A DNA stretch of 64,000 bases from VXYL01 sp963666465. Its GTDB lineage: Bacteria; Pseudomonadota; Gammaproteobacteria; Pseudomonadales; Azotimanducaceae. Under the pieces are notes generated by a model that saw only the letters and a program-made list of their open reading frames with translations, ran no database searches and had not been told where the DNA came from. The stretch covers positions 3,968,001 through 4,032,000 of the forward strand of contig OY762824.1 in NCBI GenBank assembly GCA_963666465.1. Direction: 5' to 3'. The position numbers and the translations under genes are program-made. This document shows positions 15,654 to 23,527 of the stretch, piece by piece; the first letter of the stretch is position 1, and each line of letters starts with the position of its first letter.

Positions 15654-15913
15654 AGCTGTCGGTCGATGATTTGGTGCTGTCGAAGCTAGCCCCGTCCGAT
15701 TGGTGTCATGCTGTAGAGTTCAGATTTGCAGGAAGTCCTCTTTGGTCCAGCCCAACAAATGAAGCCCGATTCAAGGCCGGCGGTACGACGTATCCTCTGC
15801 TCCATTTTGCGTGGGATGAGAGCACGGCACTGCTTGAGGTAGGGGCCCCCACGGCAAGGTCGGGTCCGAGTGGCCGCTCAGCCAAGGGTTGGAAGATGTC
15901 GCACGCTCGTAGC
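15650..15913 (+). pseudogene. Short fourth frame of the operon, probably truncated by a frameshift
   Basis: Starting with TTG at 15650, which overlaps the previous stop (TTGA), about 64 residues read as plausible protein (LSVDDLVLSKLAPSDWCHAV, then YPLLHFAWDESTALLEVG). At the G4C5 run 15842-15850 sense-like sequence switches frame to HGKVGSEWPLSQGLEDVARS and stops near 15913. The original frame continues to 16372 only through low-quality sequence and a MITE. I recognise no family. It may be a small partner protein of the upstream operon that has decayed, or a complete short gene with a sequencing error. Confidence 0.45.
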
Positions 15914-16111
15914 ACCCGTTTTCCCGACTGGCCCTTCGATGGGCTTTGGGGGAAGCATGCCGCGCTCGCCGGCCCAGCGTCTTCGGCGGTTCGCACGGGA
16001 TTCCGAAGGCGACGAGCGCTACTCAGCGGATTTCCTTCGCGACGGCTGGCCGTGGCGGCGAAACACCCGCGGCGCGCCCGCCGGTCTAAGTCCACGCATG
16101 AGGTTCGAGTC

Positions 16112-16260
16112 GCAGCGCACCAGCAATTCTCATTTTGGCCTTCAGCCCCCTCGACTGGACGGGTCTGCCGGTCGATTTGGCCCCGGATTGGGTCCGAAAC
16201 GCGGGGTGCAATGCCTGACGGCGAAGCCAGACGCCAAAATGAGAACTGCTGGCAGCGCAC
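16112..16260. mobile_element. 131-bp MITE with 9-bp target duplication
   Basis: Near-perfect terminal inverted repeats CAGCAATTCTCATTTTGGC (from 16121) and the complement of GCCAAAATGAGAACTGCTG (to 16251) enclose 131 bp. The 9-bp direct repeat GCAGCGCAC flanks both sides (16112-16120 and 16252-16260). No gene is inside. The structure is diagnostic of a non-autonomous DNA transposon mobilised in trans by a transposase making 9-bp staggered cuts. Confidence 0.85.
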
Positions 16261-16368
16261 ATTGGGGCTAGAAACTCGGTCGCAGTCCGGCTACATTACG
16301 CGCCGCTCGAAAACGCCGGTTCGTTCCCTTTTATGCGGAGCGAAAGGACAAGGGAGAAGTTTGCAGAC

Positions 16369-17277
16369 GTGATTCGCACCGAAGGACTCACGCGGCGATA
16401 CGGCAAGACGCTGGCGGTGGATTCCGTGAGCTTCGAGATCGATCGCGCGGAGATCGTGGGCTTGCTTGGCCACAACGGTGCCGGCAAGTCCACGATCATG
16501 AAGATGCTCACGGGATTCCTGGAGCCGAGCGATGGCAGCGTCACCATCGACGGCGTGGATGTGGCGCTTGATCCCAAGCGGGTGCAGGCGAATCTCGGCT
16601 ACCTGCCGGAAACGCTGCCGATCTATCCGGAAATGACCGTGATGGACTACCTCGACTATGTGGCGTGCCTGAAGAACGTGGCAGACCGGCCGGCGGCGGT
16701 GCGTCGCGCCCTCGCCGCCACGGACTTGATCGGTCGCGCCACCGATGCCATCGGCACGCTCTCGCGGGGCTTCCGCCAGCGGGTGGGCGTGGCCCAGGCC
16801 ATCGTCCACGAACCGGGCATCCTCATCCTCGACGAACCCACCAACGGCCTCGATCCGTCGCAGACGCAACAGATGCGGCAGCTCATCCAGAGCCTGGCCG
16901 AGACCGCCACGGTGATCCTCTCCACCCACATCATGCAGGAGGTGAACGCCATCTGCGATCGGGTGATGATCCTCTCGAACGGCCGTCTGGCGGTGGACGA
17001 GCGGCTCGACGCCTTGCAGGAGAGCGGGCGGCTCAGGCTCGAAACCGACGCCGAGCCCGGCCAGGTGGCAAGTGCCCTCGATGGATTCGCGCAGGTGACC
17101 GCGGAAGAGGGCGCCTTGCTGCTGCACCTCCCCCAGGGCGGTCTGGACGCCCGCGCCGAGGCGGCAAGGCGCCTGGTGGCCCGCAACGTGGCGATCCATG
17201 CCCTGCACCCGGCCATCCGCGATCTCGAAGCGATCTTCCGCGAGGCGAGCGAGGAGGCGATTGCCGATGCAGCCTGA
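16369..17277 (+). CDS. ABC transporter ATP-binding protein, GldA-like
   Basis: A 302-residue ABC ATPase. Walker A GHNGAGKST is at about 34-42, the signature LSRGFRQRVGVA is near 131, Walker B LILDEPTNGLDPS is near 151-163, and the switch His is in ILSTHIMQEV. The GTG at 16369 gives the family's usual start (VIRTEGLTRRYGKTLAVDSV) and follows AGGGAGAAG; an ATG at 16333 has no ribosome site. It overlaps the permease gene by 11 bp. ATPase, fused permease/GldG-like and DUF4340 genes form a widely conserved Gram-negative exporter operon. Its substrate is unknown outside the gliding-motility systems of Bacteroidetes that gave the family its name. Confidence 0.92.
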   Translation: MIRTEGLTRRYGKTLAVDSVSFEIDRAEIVGLLGHNGAGKSTIMKMLTGFLEPSDGSVTIDGVDVALDPKRVQANLGYLPETLPIYPEMTVMDYLDYVACLKNVADRPAAVRRALAATDLIGRATDAIGTLSRGFRQRVGVAQAIVHEPGILILDEPTNGLDPSQTQQMRQLIQSLAETATVILSTHIMQEVNAICDRVMILSNGRLAVDERLDALQESGRLRLETDAEPGQVASALDGFAQVTAEEGALLLHLPQGGLDARAEAARRLVARNVAIHALHPAIRDLEAIFREASEEAIADAA

Positions 17278-20200
17278 ACCGACCCACGCCGCGCCGTTCT
17301 GGCCCATCACCCGGCGCATTGCCACCAAGGAGCTGTCGCTCTTCTTCTCCTCGCCCATCGGCTATCTGTTTCTGCTGGCCTTCCTGGGCGTGACCCTGTT
17401 CGCCTTCTTCTGGGGCGAGACCTTCTTCGCCCGCAACATCTCGGACGTGCGCCCCATGTTCGAGTGGCTGCCGGTGCTGCTCATCTTCCTCTGCTCGGCG
17501 CTGACGATGCGGATGTGGAGCGAGGAGCGGCGCAGCGGCACGCTGGAGTTCGTCGTCACCATGCCGGCATCGGTGCTGCAGTTCGTGCTGGGCAAGTTCC
17601 TCGCCTGTCTCGTCCTGCTGGCCATCGCCCTGATGCTGACAATTCCGCTGCCCGTCACGGTGGGGCTGCTTGGGGACCTCGACTGGGGCCCGGTTGTCTC
17701 CGCCTATCTGGCTGCGGGCTTCCTGGGCGCCGCCTATCTCGCTGTCGGCCTGTTCCAGAGCTCGCGGGGCGACAATCAGATCGTCGCGCTGATCCTGTCG
17801 GCGCTGATCTGCGGTGCGTTCTACATGGTGGGCCATCCGCTCCTGACGGAACTCTTCAGCAGCGCCGTCGCCGATGTCCTCCGCAGCATTGGCGCGGGGG
17901 CGCGCTTCGAATCCATCACCCGGGGCGTGCTCGACTTCCGCGACCTGTGGTTCTACGCCTCGCTCACCGCCCTTCTGCTGGCGCTCAACGTCATGGTGGT
18001 GGAAGCGCGGGGCTGGGCGCGGGAGCGGGACGGCGCGTCCGTCCAGACGCGGCAGCGGCACCGAACCCGCTATGCCGTCGTTGGCCTGCTGTCCGCCAAT
18101 CTCCTCGTCTCCAACGTGTGGGTGCATGACATCGCCTTCCTGCGCTGGGACGTGACCGAGGGCAGCCAGTACTCCATCTCCGACGCCACCCGCAGCTATC
18201 TGCGGCAACTGCGGGAGCCGCTCCTGATTCGCGGCTACTTCAGCGGGAAGACGCATCCGCTGCTGGCGCCGCTGGCGCCGCAGCTCAAGGACCTGCTCAG
18301 GGAATACGAGCTGGTCGGCGGCGGTCAGGTGCGGCTCGAACTGATCGATCCGGCGGACGACCCGGAGAAGGAGGACGAGGCCAACACCAAGTACGGCATC
18401 CGTCCGGTGCCGTTTCAGGTGGCAGACCGCTATCAGGCGAGCCTCGTCAACTCCTACTTCGACGTGCTCGTGCAGTACGGCGACGAATACGAGGTGCTCG
18501 GCTTTCGCGAGCTGATCGATGTCAAGGTGCGGGGCGAGGCCGGCCTCGACGTGCAGCTCCGCAATCCCGAATACGACATCACCCGCAGCGTCAAGAAGGT
18601 GCTGTTTGGCTTTCAGGGCGGCGGCAGCGTGTTCGACAGCGTGACGGACGACGTCACCTTCACCGGCTACCTCTCGCCGTCGGAACGCCTGCCGGAGGCG
18701 CTTGCCAGCCTGCGGGTGGATCTCGATGCCGTGCTCGAGGAGCTTCAGGCCGAGTCGGACGGCAAGCTGGCCGTGCAGATGGTGGACCCAGACGCCGGCG
18801 ACGGCTCGGTTGCGCTGCAGATCGCCGAGGGCTACGGCTTCCGGCCCATGGCGGCGAGCCTGTTCGACGCCAACACCTTCTACTTCTACCTCACCCTCTC
18901 CGATGGCGAGACGGTGGTGCAGATGCCCCTTCCCGAGTCGTTCGATGCGGAGGGCCTCAGGCGCGGCATCGAGGAGGGGCTCAAGCGCTTTGCCGCTGGC
19001 CTGCTGAAGACGGTTGCGCTCTCCGCCCCGGAAGCGCCGCCGCCGTACATGGCGCAGCAGATGCCTGAGCCGCCGGGGAATCAGTACGCATCCCTGCGCG
19101 ACGCGCTCGGTGCGGACTTCGATCTGGAGTCGGCGAGCCTGGCCGGCGGCGAGCCTCCGGCGGCGGCGGAAGTGCTGTTCGTGATGGATCCGAAGTCGCT
19201 GGACGAGCGCTCGGTCTTTGCCATCGACCAGTTCCTGATGCGCGGCGGCACAGTGGTGCTGGCGGCATCGAGCTTCAACGCCACCTACGCCCAGGATTCG
19301 CTCTACGCGACACCGAACAACACAGGGCTGGATGACTGGCTGGCGCACCACGGACTCACCCTCGACAAGTCGTTCGTGATGGACCCGCAAAACGCCGCCT
19401 TCCCGCTGCCGGTGATCCGCGAAGTGGGCGGCTTCCGCTTTCAGGACGTGCGGATGCAGGACTACCCGTACTTCGTGGACGTGCGTGGCGAGGGGCTTGA
19501 CGCTGACAACGCCATCACGTCGGGCGTTCCGCAGCTGACCATGACGTGGGCATCGCCGGTGGATGTGGACGAGGAGGCCAATGCCGAGCGCGCGGTGACG
19601 ACGCTGGTGCGAAGCTCGGCGGCAAGCTGGCGTTCCACGGACACCGACATCATGCCGCAGCTCGATCTTGGTGGAGAGGTCACCTACGCGCCGGTTGACG
19701 AGGTGGGCAGCAACGCCCTCGCGGTGTTGGTGGAAGGGCGGTTCGACTCCTTCTTCGAGGAATCGCCAATGTTCGAGGAGGCGCGGGACGCGGCGGCCGA
19801 GGATGCGGACGACGCCGGGAGCGAGGACGAGAGCGCCGATGTCGAAGAGTTGGACGACCTTGCCGGCGTCACCGGCGACGAAGAAACGGAACTCGGCGAG
19901 GAGGGCGAGGCTGCGAAAGCCGACGGCATCGGCGAAATCGGCGCGGTGATCGAGCGCTCGCCGGAATCGGCGCGGCTCGTCCTGATCGGCTCCAGCACCT
20001 TTGTTTCCGATCAGAACATCCGCCTGATCGGTTCCGCCGACGGCACCATCTATGCCAATTCGGTCCAGATGTTGGCGAACGTGGCGGATTGGGCGGTGGA
20101 GGATCAGTCCCTGCTCTCCATCCGCAGTCGCGGCCACTTCAACCGCACCCTGCCGCCCATGGACGAAGACGATCAGCGCACATGGGAATACGTCAACTAC

Positions 20201-20323
20201 CTGCTGGCGTTGATCGGCGTTGGCGTGGTGTTCCTCATCGCCAGACAGCGGCGGCAGGCGGCGCGAAGACGGTTTGTGGATTGGCTCACGGACGCTGGCG
20301 CCAACGCAGGGGAGGCAGCATGA
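17267..20323 (+). CDS. Fused ABC-2 permease and GldG-like exporter subunit (GldF-GldG)
   Basis: A 1,018-residue inner-membrane protein. Residues 1-245 are an ABC-2 permease with six hydrophobic segments (PIGYLFLLAFLGVTLFAFFW, ALILSALICGAFYMVG and others). A further membrane segment near 270 leads into a GldG-type periplasmic part (DVTEGSQYSISDATRSYLRQ, then ADDPEKEDEANTKYGI), then a large extracytoplasmic domain with the DUF4350-like motif SFNATYAQDS. Near residues 825-890 lies an acidic, low-complexity insert (AEDADDAGSEDESADVEELD). The C-terminus has a last membrane helix (YLLALIGVGVVFLIARQRR). GldF and GldG are separate proteins in Flavobacterium; fusion is common in proteobacteria. ATG 17267 lies inside the end of the ATPase gene. 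Confidence 0.9.
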   Translation: MQPEPTHAAPFWPITRRIATKELSLFFSSPIGYLFLLAFLGVTLFAFFWGETFFARNISDVRPMFEWLPVLLIFLCSALTMRMWSEERRSGTLEFVVTMPASVLQFVLGKFLACLVLLAIALMLTIPLPVTVGLLGDLDWGPVVSAYLAAGFLGAAYLAVGLFQSSRGDNQIVALILSALICGAFYMVGHPLLTELFSSAVADVLRSIGAGARFESITRGVLDFRDLWFYASLTALLLALNVMVVEARGWARERDGASVQTRQRHRTRYAVVGLLSANLLVSNVWVHDIAFLRWDVTEGSQYSISDATRSYLRQLREPLLIRGYFSGKTHPLLAPLAPQLKDLLREYELVGGGQVRLELIDPADDPEKEDEANTKYGIRPVPFQVADRYQASLVNSYFDVLVQYGDEYEVLGFRELIDVKVRGEAGLDVQLRNPEYDITRSVKKVLFGFQGGGSVFDSVTDDVTFTGYLSPSERLPEALASLRVDLDAVLEELQAESDGKLAVQMVDPDAGDGSVALQIAEGYGFRPMAASLFDANTFYFYLTLSDGETVVQMPLPESFDAEGLRRGIEEGLKRFAAGLLKTVALSAPEAPPPYMAQQMPEPPGNQYASLRDALGADFDLESASLAGGEPPAAAEVLFVMDPKSLDERSVFAIDQFLMRGGTVVLAASSFNATYAQDSLYATPNNTGLDDWLAHHGLTLDKSFVMDPQNAAFPLPVIREVGGFRFQDVRMQDYPYFVDVRGEGLDADNAITSGVPQLTMTWASPVDVDEEANAERAVTTLVRSSAASWRSTDTDIMPQLDLGGEVTYAPVDEVGSNALAVLVEGRFDSFFEESPMFEEARDAAAEDADDAGSEDESADVEELDDLAGVTGDEETELGEEGEAAKADGIGEIGAVIERSPESARLVLIGSSTFVSDQNIRLIGSADGTIYANSVQMLANVADWAVEDQSLLSIRSRGHFNRTLPPMDEDDQRTWEYVNYLLALIGVGVVFLIARQRRQAARRRFVDWLTDAGANAGEAA

Positions 20324-21270
20324 AAACCAAACTCACTCCCGCCATCCTCGGCGCGATCCTGTCCGGGCAACTCTTGATCGTGGCGGTTCTCCTGGCGGCG
20401 CAGGCTGGCGGCGTTCGGGAACCGGAACCGTTCCTCTCCTTCGACGCGGGTGCAGCGGACACGGTGGAGGTGAGCAACGAGGATGGCATCGTTCGCCTTG
20501 CTCGGGAGGGTGAGCAGTGGACCCTCGAAGGGGGGCTGCCGGCGGACGAATCCAAGGTAACCGAGATGCTGGACAAGCTCGCGGACGCGGCCGGCGGCTG
20601 GCCCGTGGCCACGAGCGCCTCCACCGCGGAACGCTTCGAGGTGACCGAAGACAGCCACCAGCGCCGCATCCGCATCGCCGCTGGCGACGACGACCTTGCC
20701 GACATCTTCCTCGGCACGTCACCCGGCTACCGCAGGGTTCATGCCCGTCATGCCGACGGCGGCGATGTCCATGCCATCGACTTCTCCAACTACGAAGCCG
20801 GCGTGAAGTCCGGCGACTGGCTGGAGCGTTCCCTCCTGCGCCCCGAAGGCACGCTCTCGCGCATCGAGCGCACCGGCGAGGAAGGCTTCGTCCTCACGCG
20901 CGCAGACGAGGATGTCTGGGAAGCCGGCGACACTGCCCTGGACGCGTACGAGGTGCGGACCTTCGTCGGCAGGTTCACGGGCCTCAGCGTCACCGGCACC
21001 AGCGACGCCGAACTGCCCGAGGAGGCAACCGCCACCTTCCACCTCACCGACGACGACGGAATGCAGGAACTCACCCTCTACCAGCAAGACGACGACTACA
21101 TAGCCACCTCAAGCCGCATCGCCGGCCGCTTCGAGGTCGCGTCCTACATCGCCGAACGCATGAACGTGACGCTTGCAGACCTCATGCCGGAATCGGAAGA
21201 GGCGGCGGGCTCGGAAGAACCGACTGATTCGGACGACCCGCAACCGGAGGAGGATCACCCGGACGAATGA
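20320..21270 (+). CDS. DUF4340 domain protein of the Gld-type exporter operon
   Basis: A 316-residue protein with an N-terminal membrane anchor (LTPAILGAILSGQLLIVAVL) and a periplasmic DUF4340 domain whose repeats (VRLAREGEQWTLEGGLPADE, FVLTRADEDVWEAGD) are typical of the family. The C-terminus is an acidic tail. It starts at ATG 20320 with GGGGAGGC upstream and overlaps the permease stop (ATGA), so it is the third gene of this operon. Its biochemical role in the exporter is not established. Confidence 0.88.
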   Translation: MKTKLTPAILGAILSGQLLIVAVLLAAQAGGVREPEPFLSFDAGAADTVEVSNEDGIVRLAREGEQWTLEGGLPADESKVTEMLDKLADAAGGWPVATSASTAERFEVTEDSHQRRIRIAAGDDDLADIFLGTSPGYRRVHARHADGGDVHAIDFSNYEAGVKSGDWLERSLLRPEGTLSRIERTGEEGFVLTRADEDVWEAGDTALDAYEVRTFVGRFTGLSVTGTSDAELPEEATATFHLTDDDGMQELTLYQQDDDYIATSSRIAGRFEVASYIAERMNVTLADLMPESEEAAGSEEPTDSDDPQPEEDHPDE

Positions 21271-21867
21271 GAGGCCCGTTGCTTGACCGGCCCTTGCGGC
21301 GCGAGCGGCGCGACCTGTCCCCCCACCGAAAAGCCCTGTGCCTTTCCGACTCTTTCCGGAGGGGGCCACGACCTCGACCAAGGTTCCTCTTCAGGCGAGA
21401 CAGGCTTTGGGGCGAGGGCATCCTGCCCCGCTGCACCCCAGGCGCGTCATTGTGAGTGCCGCATGGGGCCTTGACGCATCCGGGCAGCGTCTCGCCTTGA
21501 ACTTGCCTGACGTGGCGCACGGCCGTTCGCAGCCGGCGACTGCGTCGGCCTGCCGGGACCCTCCGGGGGGAGGAGTCCCTCGGGGGGAGGGCGTCGCGCC
21601 GTCAGGCGCGTCCTCCCTGCGCATGCCGCGATGCCCTGCGCATGCCGCGATGCCCTGCGCGCCTTGCGGCGCGATGGAGGGCGGGACGCCCTCCCCCCGA
21701 GGAACTCCCCCGAGGGACGCCCTCCCCGGGGGACGCCCTCCCCTCCGGGGGACGGCGCCAGGCACGGCACGAGCCAAGGCGAGACGCTACTCGCATCCGA
21801 GCTCGCGTTGTTGCCAGCGCGCGGGGGAGTAAGGTGGAACGCTCGTGCGCTTCCAGAGGGTAGGAAG
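21271..21867. repeat. Composite palindromic repeat, 21486-21800, in an intergenic region
   Basis: This gene-free stretch holds one copy of the composite repeat. It begins AGCGTCTCGCCTTGAACTTG at 21486, passes through a CGTTCGCAGCCGGCGACTGCG block and nested palindromes (GGAGGGCGGGACGCCCTCC), and ends GCCAAGGCGAGACGCT near 21790. The two ends are inverted copies of each other, as in a MITE. Open frames crossing it are artefacts of the GC bias. Confidence 0.7.
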
Positions 21868-22410
21868 ATGAAGGCCGTGCGAACTCTTGCAGCGGCGCTG
21901 GTCGCCACGGCAACGGCTGTTCCCGCAATGTCCGGAGAGGCGCGCCAGGCGGTTGAGCGCGTTCCGGCGGAGGTCATCCGGGAGACGCGGGGCGCCATCA
22001 CCATGGGCGAGATGCACTATTTCGAAGGGGAGTACGACGAGGCGCTGCCCCACCTCACGGTGGCGGCGGAACGGGGCTTCAAGGAAGCCCAGTCGCAGCT
22101 GGGCTCGATCTACCTGAACGGCCTCGGCAGCACCGAAAAGGACATCGTTCAGGCCATCGGCTGGCTCGGCGTTGCCGCTTCGGGCGATAGCCGCCCCGCA
22201 CTCATCGAACTCTACGAGGACGTCATGGCCAACGTCCCGGAACAGCACCACGCCACGCTGAGCCAGGTGGTGGAACAGTTCAGGGCTGCCTACGACGGCA
22301 GCCGAACCCGCGTTCGCTGCACCTTCGATCGCGGCGAAGGCGTCGGTCGCGATGCCCTCGATTGCCGCTTCATCGACGCCGCGCACTATGCGGAGTTCAG
22401 CAGGAACTGA
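21868..22410 (+). CDS. Periplasmic Sel1/TPR-like repeat protein
   Basis: A 180-residue protein with a cleavable signal peptide (MKAVRTLAAALVATATAVPA, likely cut near AMSGEA) and two Sel1-like repeats (MHYFEGEYDEALPHLTVAAE, then FKEAQSQLGSIYLNGLG). Sel1 repeats mediate protein-protein contacts in the periplasm or secretory pathway. Three cysteines near the C-terminus could form disulfides. ATG 21868 follows GAGGGTAGGAAG. It stands alone between two repeat regions, 322 bp upstream of tssL. Function unknown. Confidence 0.8.
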   Translation: MKAVRTLAAALVATATAVPAMSGEARQAVERVPAEVIRETRGAITMGEMHYFEGEYDEALPHLTVAAERGFKEAQSQLGSIYLNGLGSTEKDIVQAIGWLGVAASGDSRPALIELYEDVMANVPEQHHATLSQVVEQFRAAYDGSRTRVRCTFDRGEGVGRDALDCRFIDAAHYAEFSRN

Positions 22411-22732
22411 CCGCCGCCGACGCAAAGGTGGGCACGATGGAAAATCCCGCCTAATCCCGCCTAATCCCGCCTAATCCCGCCTAATCCCGCCTATAAAGAG
22501 TGATCCCGGCAGGCAAATCGACGCAGTCGCCGGTTGCGAACGGCCATGCGCCACGTTGGGCAAATTCAAAGTGAGACACTGCCCTCCAACTGCCCTCCAA
22601 CTGCTCACCCTTGCATCTTGCATTTGGGTGCGTGGCGCATAATAGTTTGTGCGGCCGGAGCCAGCCGTGGCAAACTAGCCACTGCGGGCCTCGTGAAGAA
22701 CAGCCAACAGGTTACGGAGGAGGGTAGGCACA
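22411..22732. repeat. Region with 10-bp tandem repeats and a short palindromic repeat before tssL
   Basis: Five perfect copies of AATCCCGCCT occupy 22443-22492, one unit per helical turn. At 22508-22582 is a short copy of the GACGCAGTCGCCGGTTGCGAA repeat, ending ATTCAAAGTGAGACACTG. The ribosome site GGAGGAGGG for tssL is at its right edge. The tssL promoter must lie here, but I cannot assign it. Confidence 0.8.
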
Positions 22733-23527
22733 TTGGCCAATGGACACGCAATTGCGGTCATCGCGGTGCCTTTTTTCGATCTCTTGGATCGCGAGGTTGC
22801 GGGGCTCGTCACCGCAGTCAACGCTGCCGACAGCGAGCGTGGCGTCGCCACGGCGATGGAGGATTGCCGCCGACGGCTGGCAGGAGGCGTGGATGCCTTC
22901 GTGCGCGCGCTCCCGGCGGCGATCCGCAACGACCCCAACCAGTCCCGCGCCGCCGCCTACGCCTTGGTGGGGCTGGCGGACGAGCGAATGCTGCACTACC
23001 CGTCGGGGGGGCTCGAACGCTGGCGCGACCGCCTGCTGGAGTTCGACCTCTACGGTTCCGCGCTTGCCGGGCAGGAGATCGTCCGCGCGTCGCAGCTCGC
23101 GGCCCAGGGCACCGCGCAGGACGAGCTCGGCGTGCTCTATCTTGCGCTGTTGCGGGAGGGGTTCGAGGGTTCCCTGCGTGGCGACACGCACGGCTTGAAC
23201 TCCCTCGCATCCTCCCTGGAGGAGGCAGTGGGGGTTACGCGCAACCCGACCACGGAACTGCTCGGCGAGGGCGGGCCCAAGCGCACCGGCGTCGCGCCGG
23301 TGCCGTTCGCCATCGCCGGCATTGCGCTCTGGCTGCTGGCCGGCTTCGGCATCTGGCTGACGCTGCCCGCCGCCGAGCTGCGCGAAGCCGGCCGCCTGAC
23401 GGAAGGCATCAGCATCGGCATGCCGGCCCGGCAGGCAGACTCCGACACCCTCAGGCCACTGGCCGACATGTCCGCCCCAGACAGCGGTGCGGATGACGAA
23501 GTCGAAGGATCGAGCATCAACCCATGA
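22733..23527 (+). CDS. tssL: T6SS membrane-complex protein TssL (DotU/IcmH-like)
   Basis: A 264-residue protein: a cytoplasmic helical DotU domain (PFFDLLDREVAGLVTAVNAA, then AYALVGLADERMLHY, the position of the family's ALCxALDE motif) followed by one membrane helix near residues 187-210 (PFAIAGIALWLLAGFGIWLT) and a short periplasmic tail without a peptidoglycan-binding OmpA domain. TssL forms with TssM the inner-membrane part of the T6SS trans-envelope complex. The start is TTG 22733, 10 bases after GGAGGAGGG; no ATG fits. It overlaps tssM by ATGA. The assignment rests on fold pattern plus neighbours, as similarity is modest. Confidence 0.75.
   Translation: MANGHAIAVIAVPFFDLLDREVAGLVTAVNAADSERGVATAMEDCRRRLAGGVDAFVRALPAAIRNDPNQSRAAAYALVGLADERMLHYPSGGLERWRDRLLEFDLYGSALAGQEIVRASQLAAQGTAQDELGVLYLALLREGFEGSLRGDTHGLNSLASSLEEAVGVTRNPTTELLGEGGPKRTGVAPVPFAIAGIALWLLAGFGIWLTLPAAELREAGRLTEGISIGMPARQADSDTLRPLADMSAPDSGADDEVEGSSINP

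Noticed and set aside
17033..20137. A 1,034-codon antisense frame
   Set aside because: Mirror of the GldF-GldG fusion gene produced by high-GC codon bias; no family-like motif.
22534..23496. A 320-codon plus-strand frame overlapping tssL
   Set aside because: Arg/Gly-rich shadow; the tssL frame has the ribosome site, a membrane helix and the ATGA overlap with tssM.
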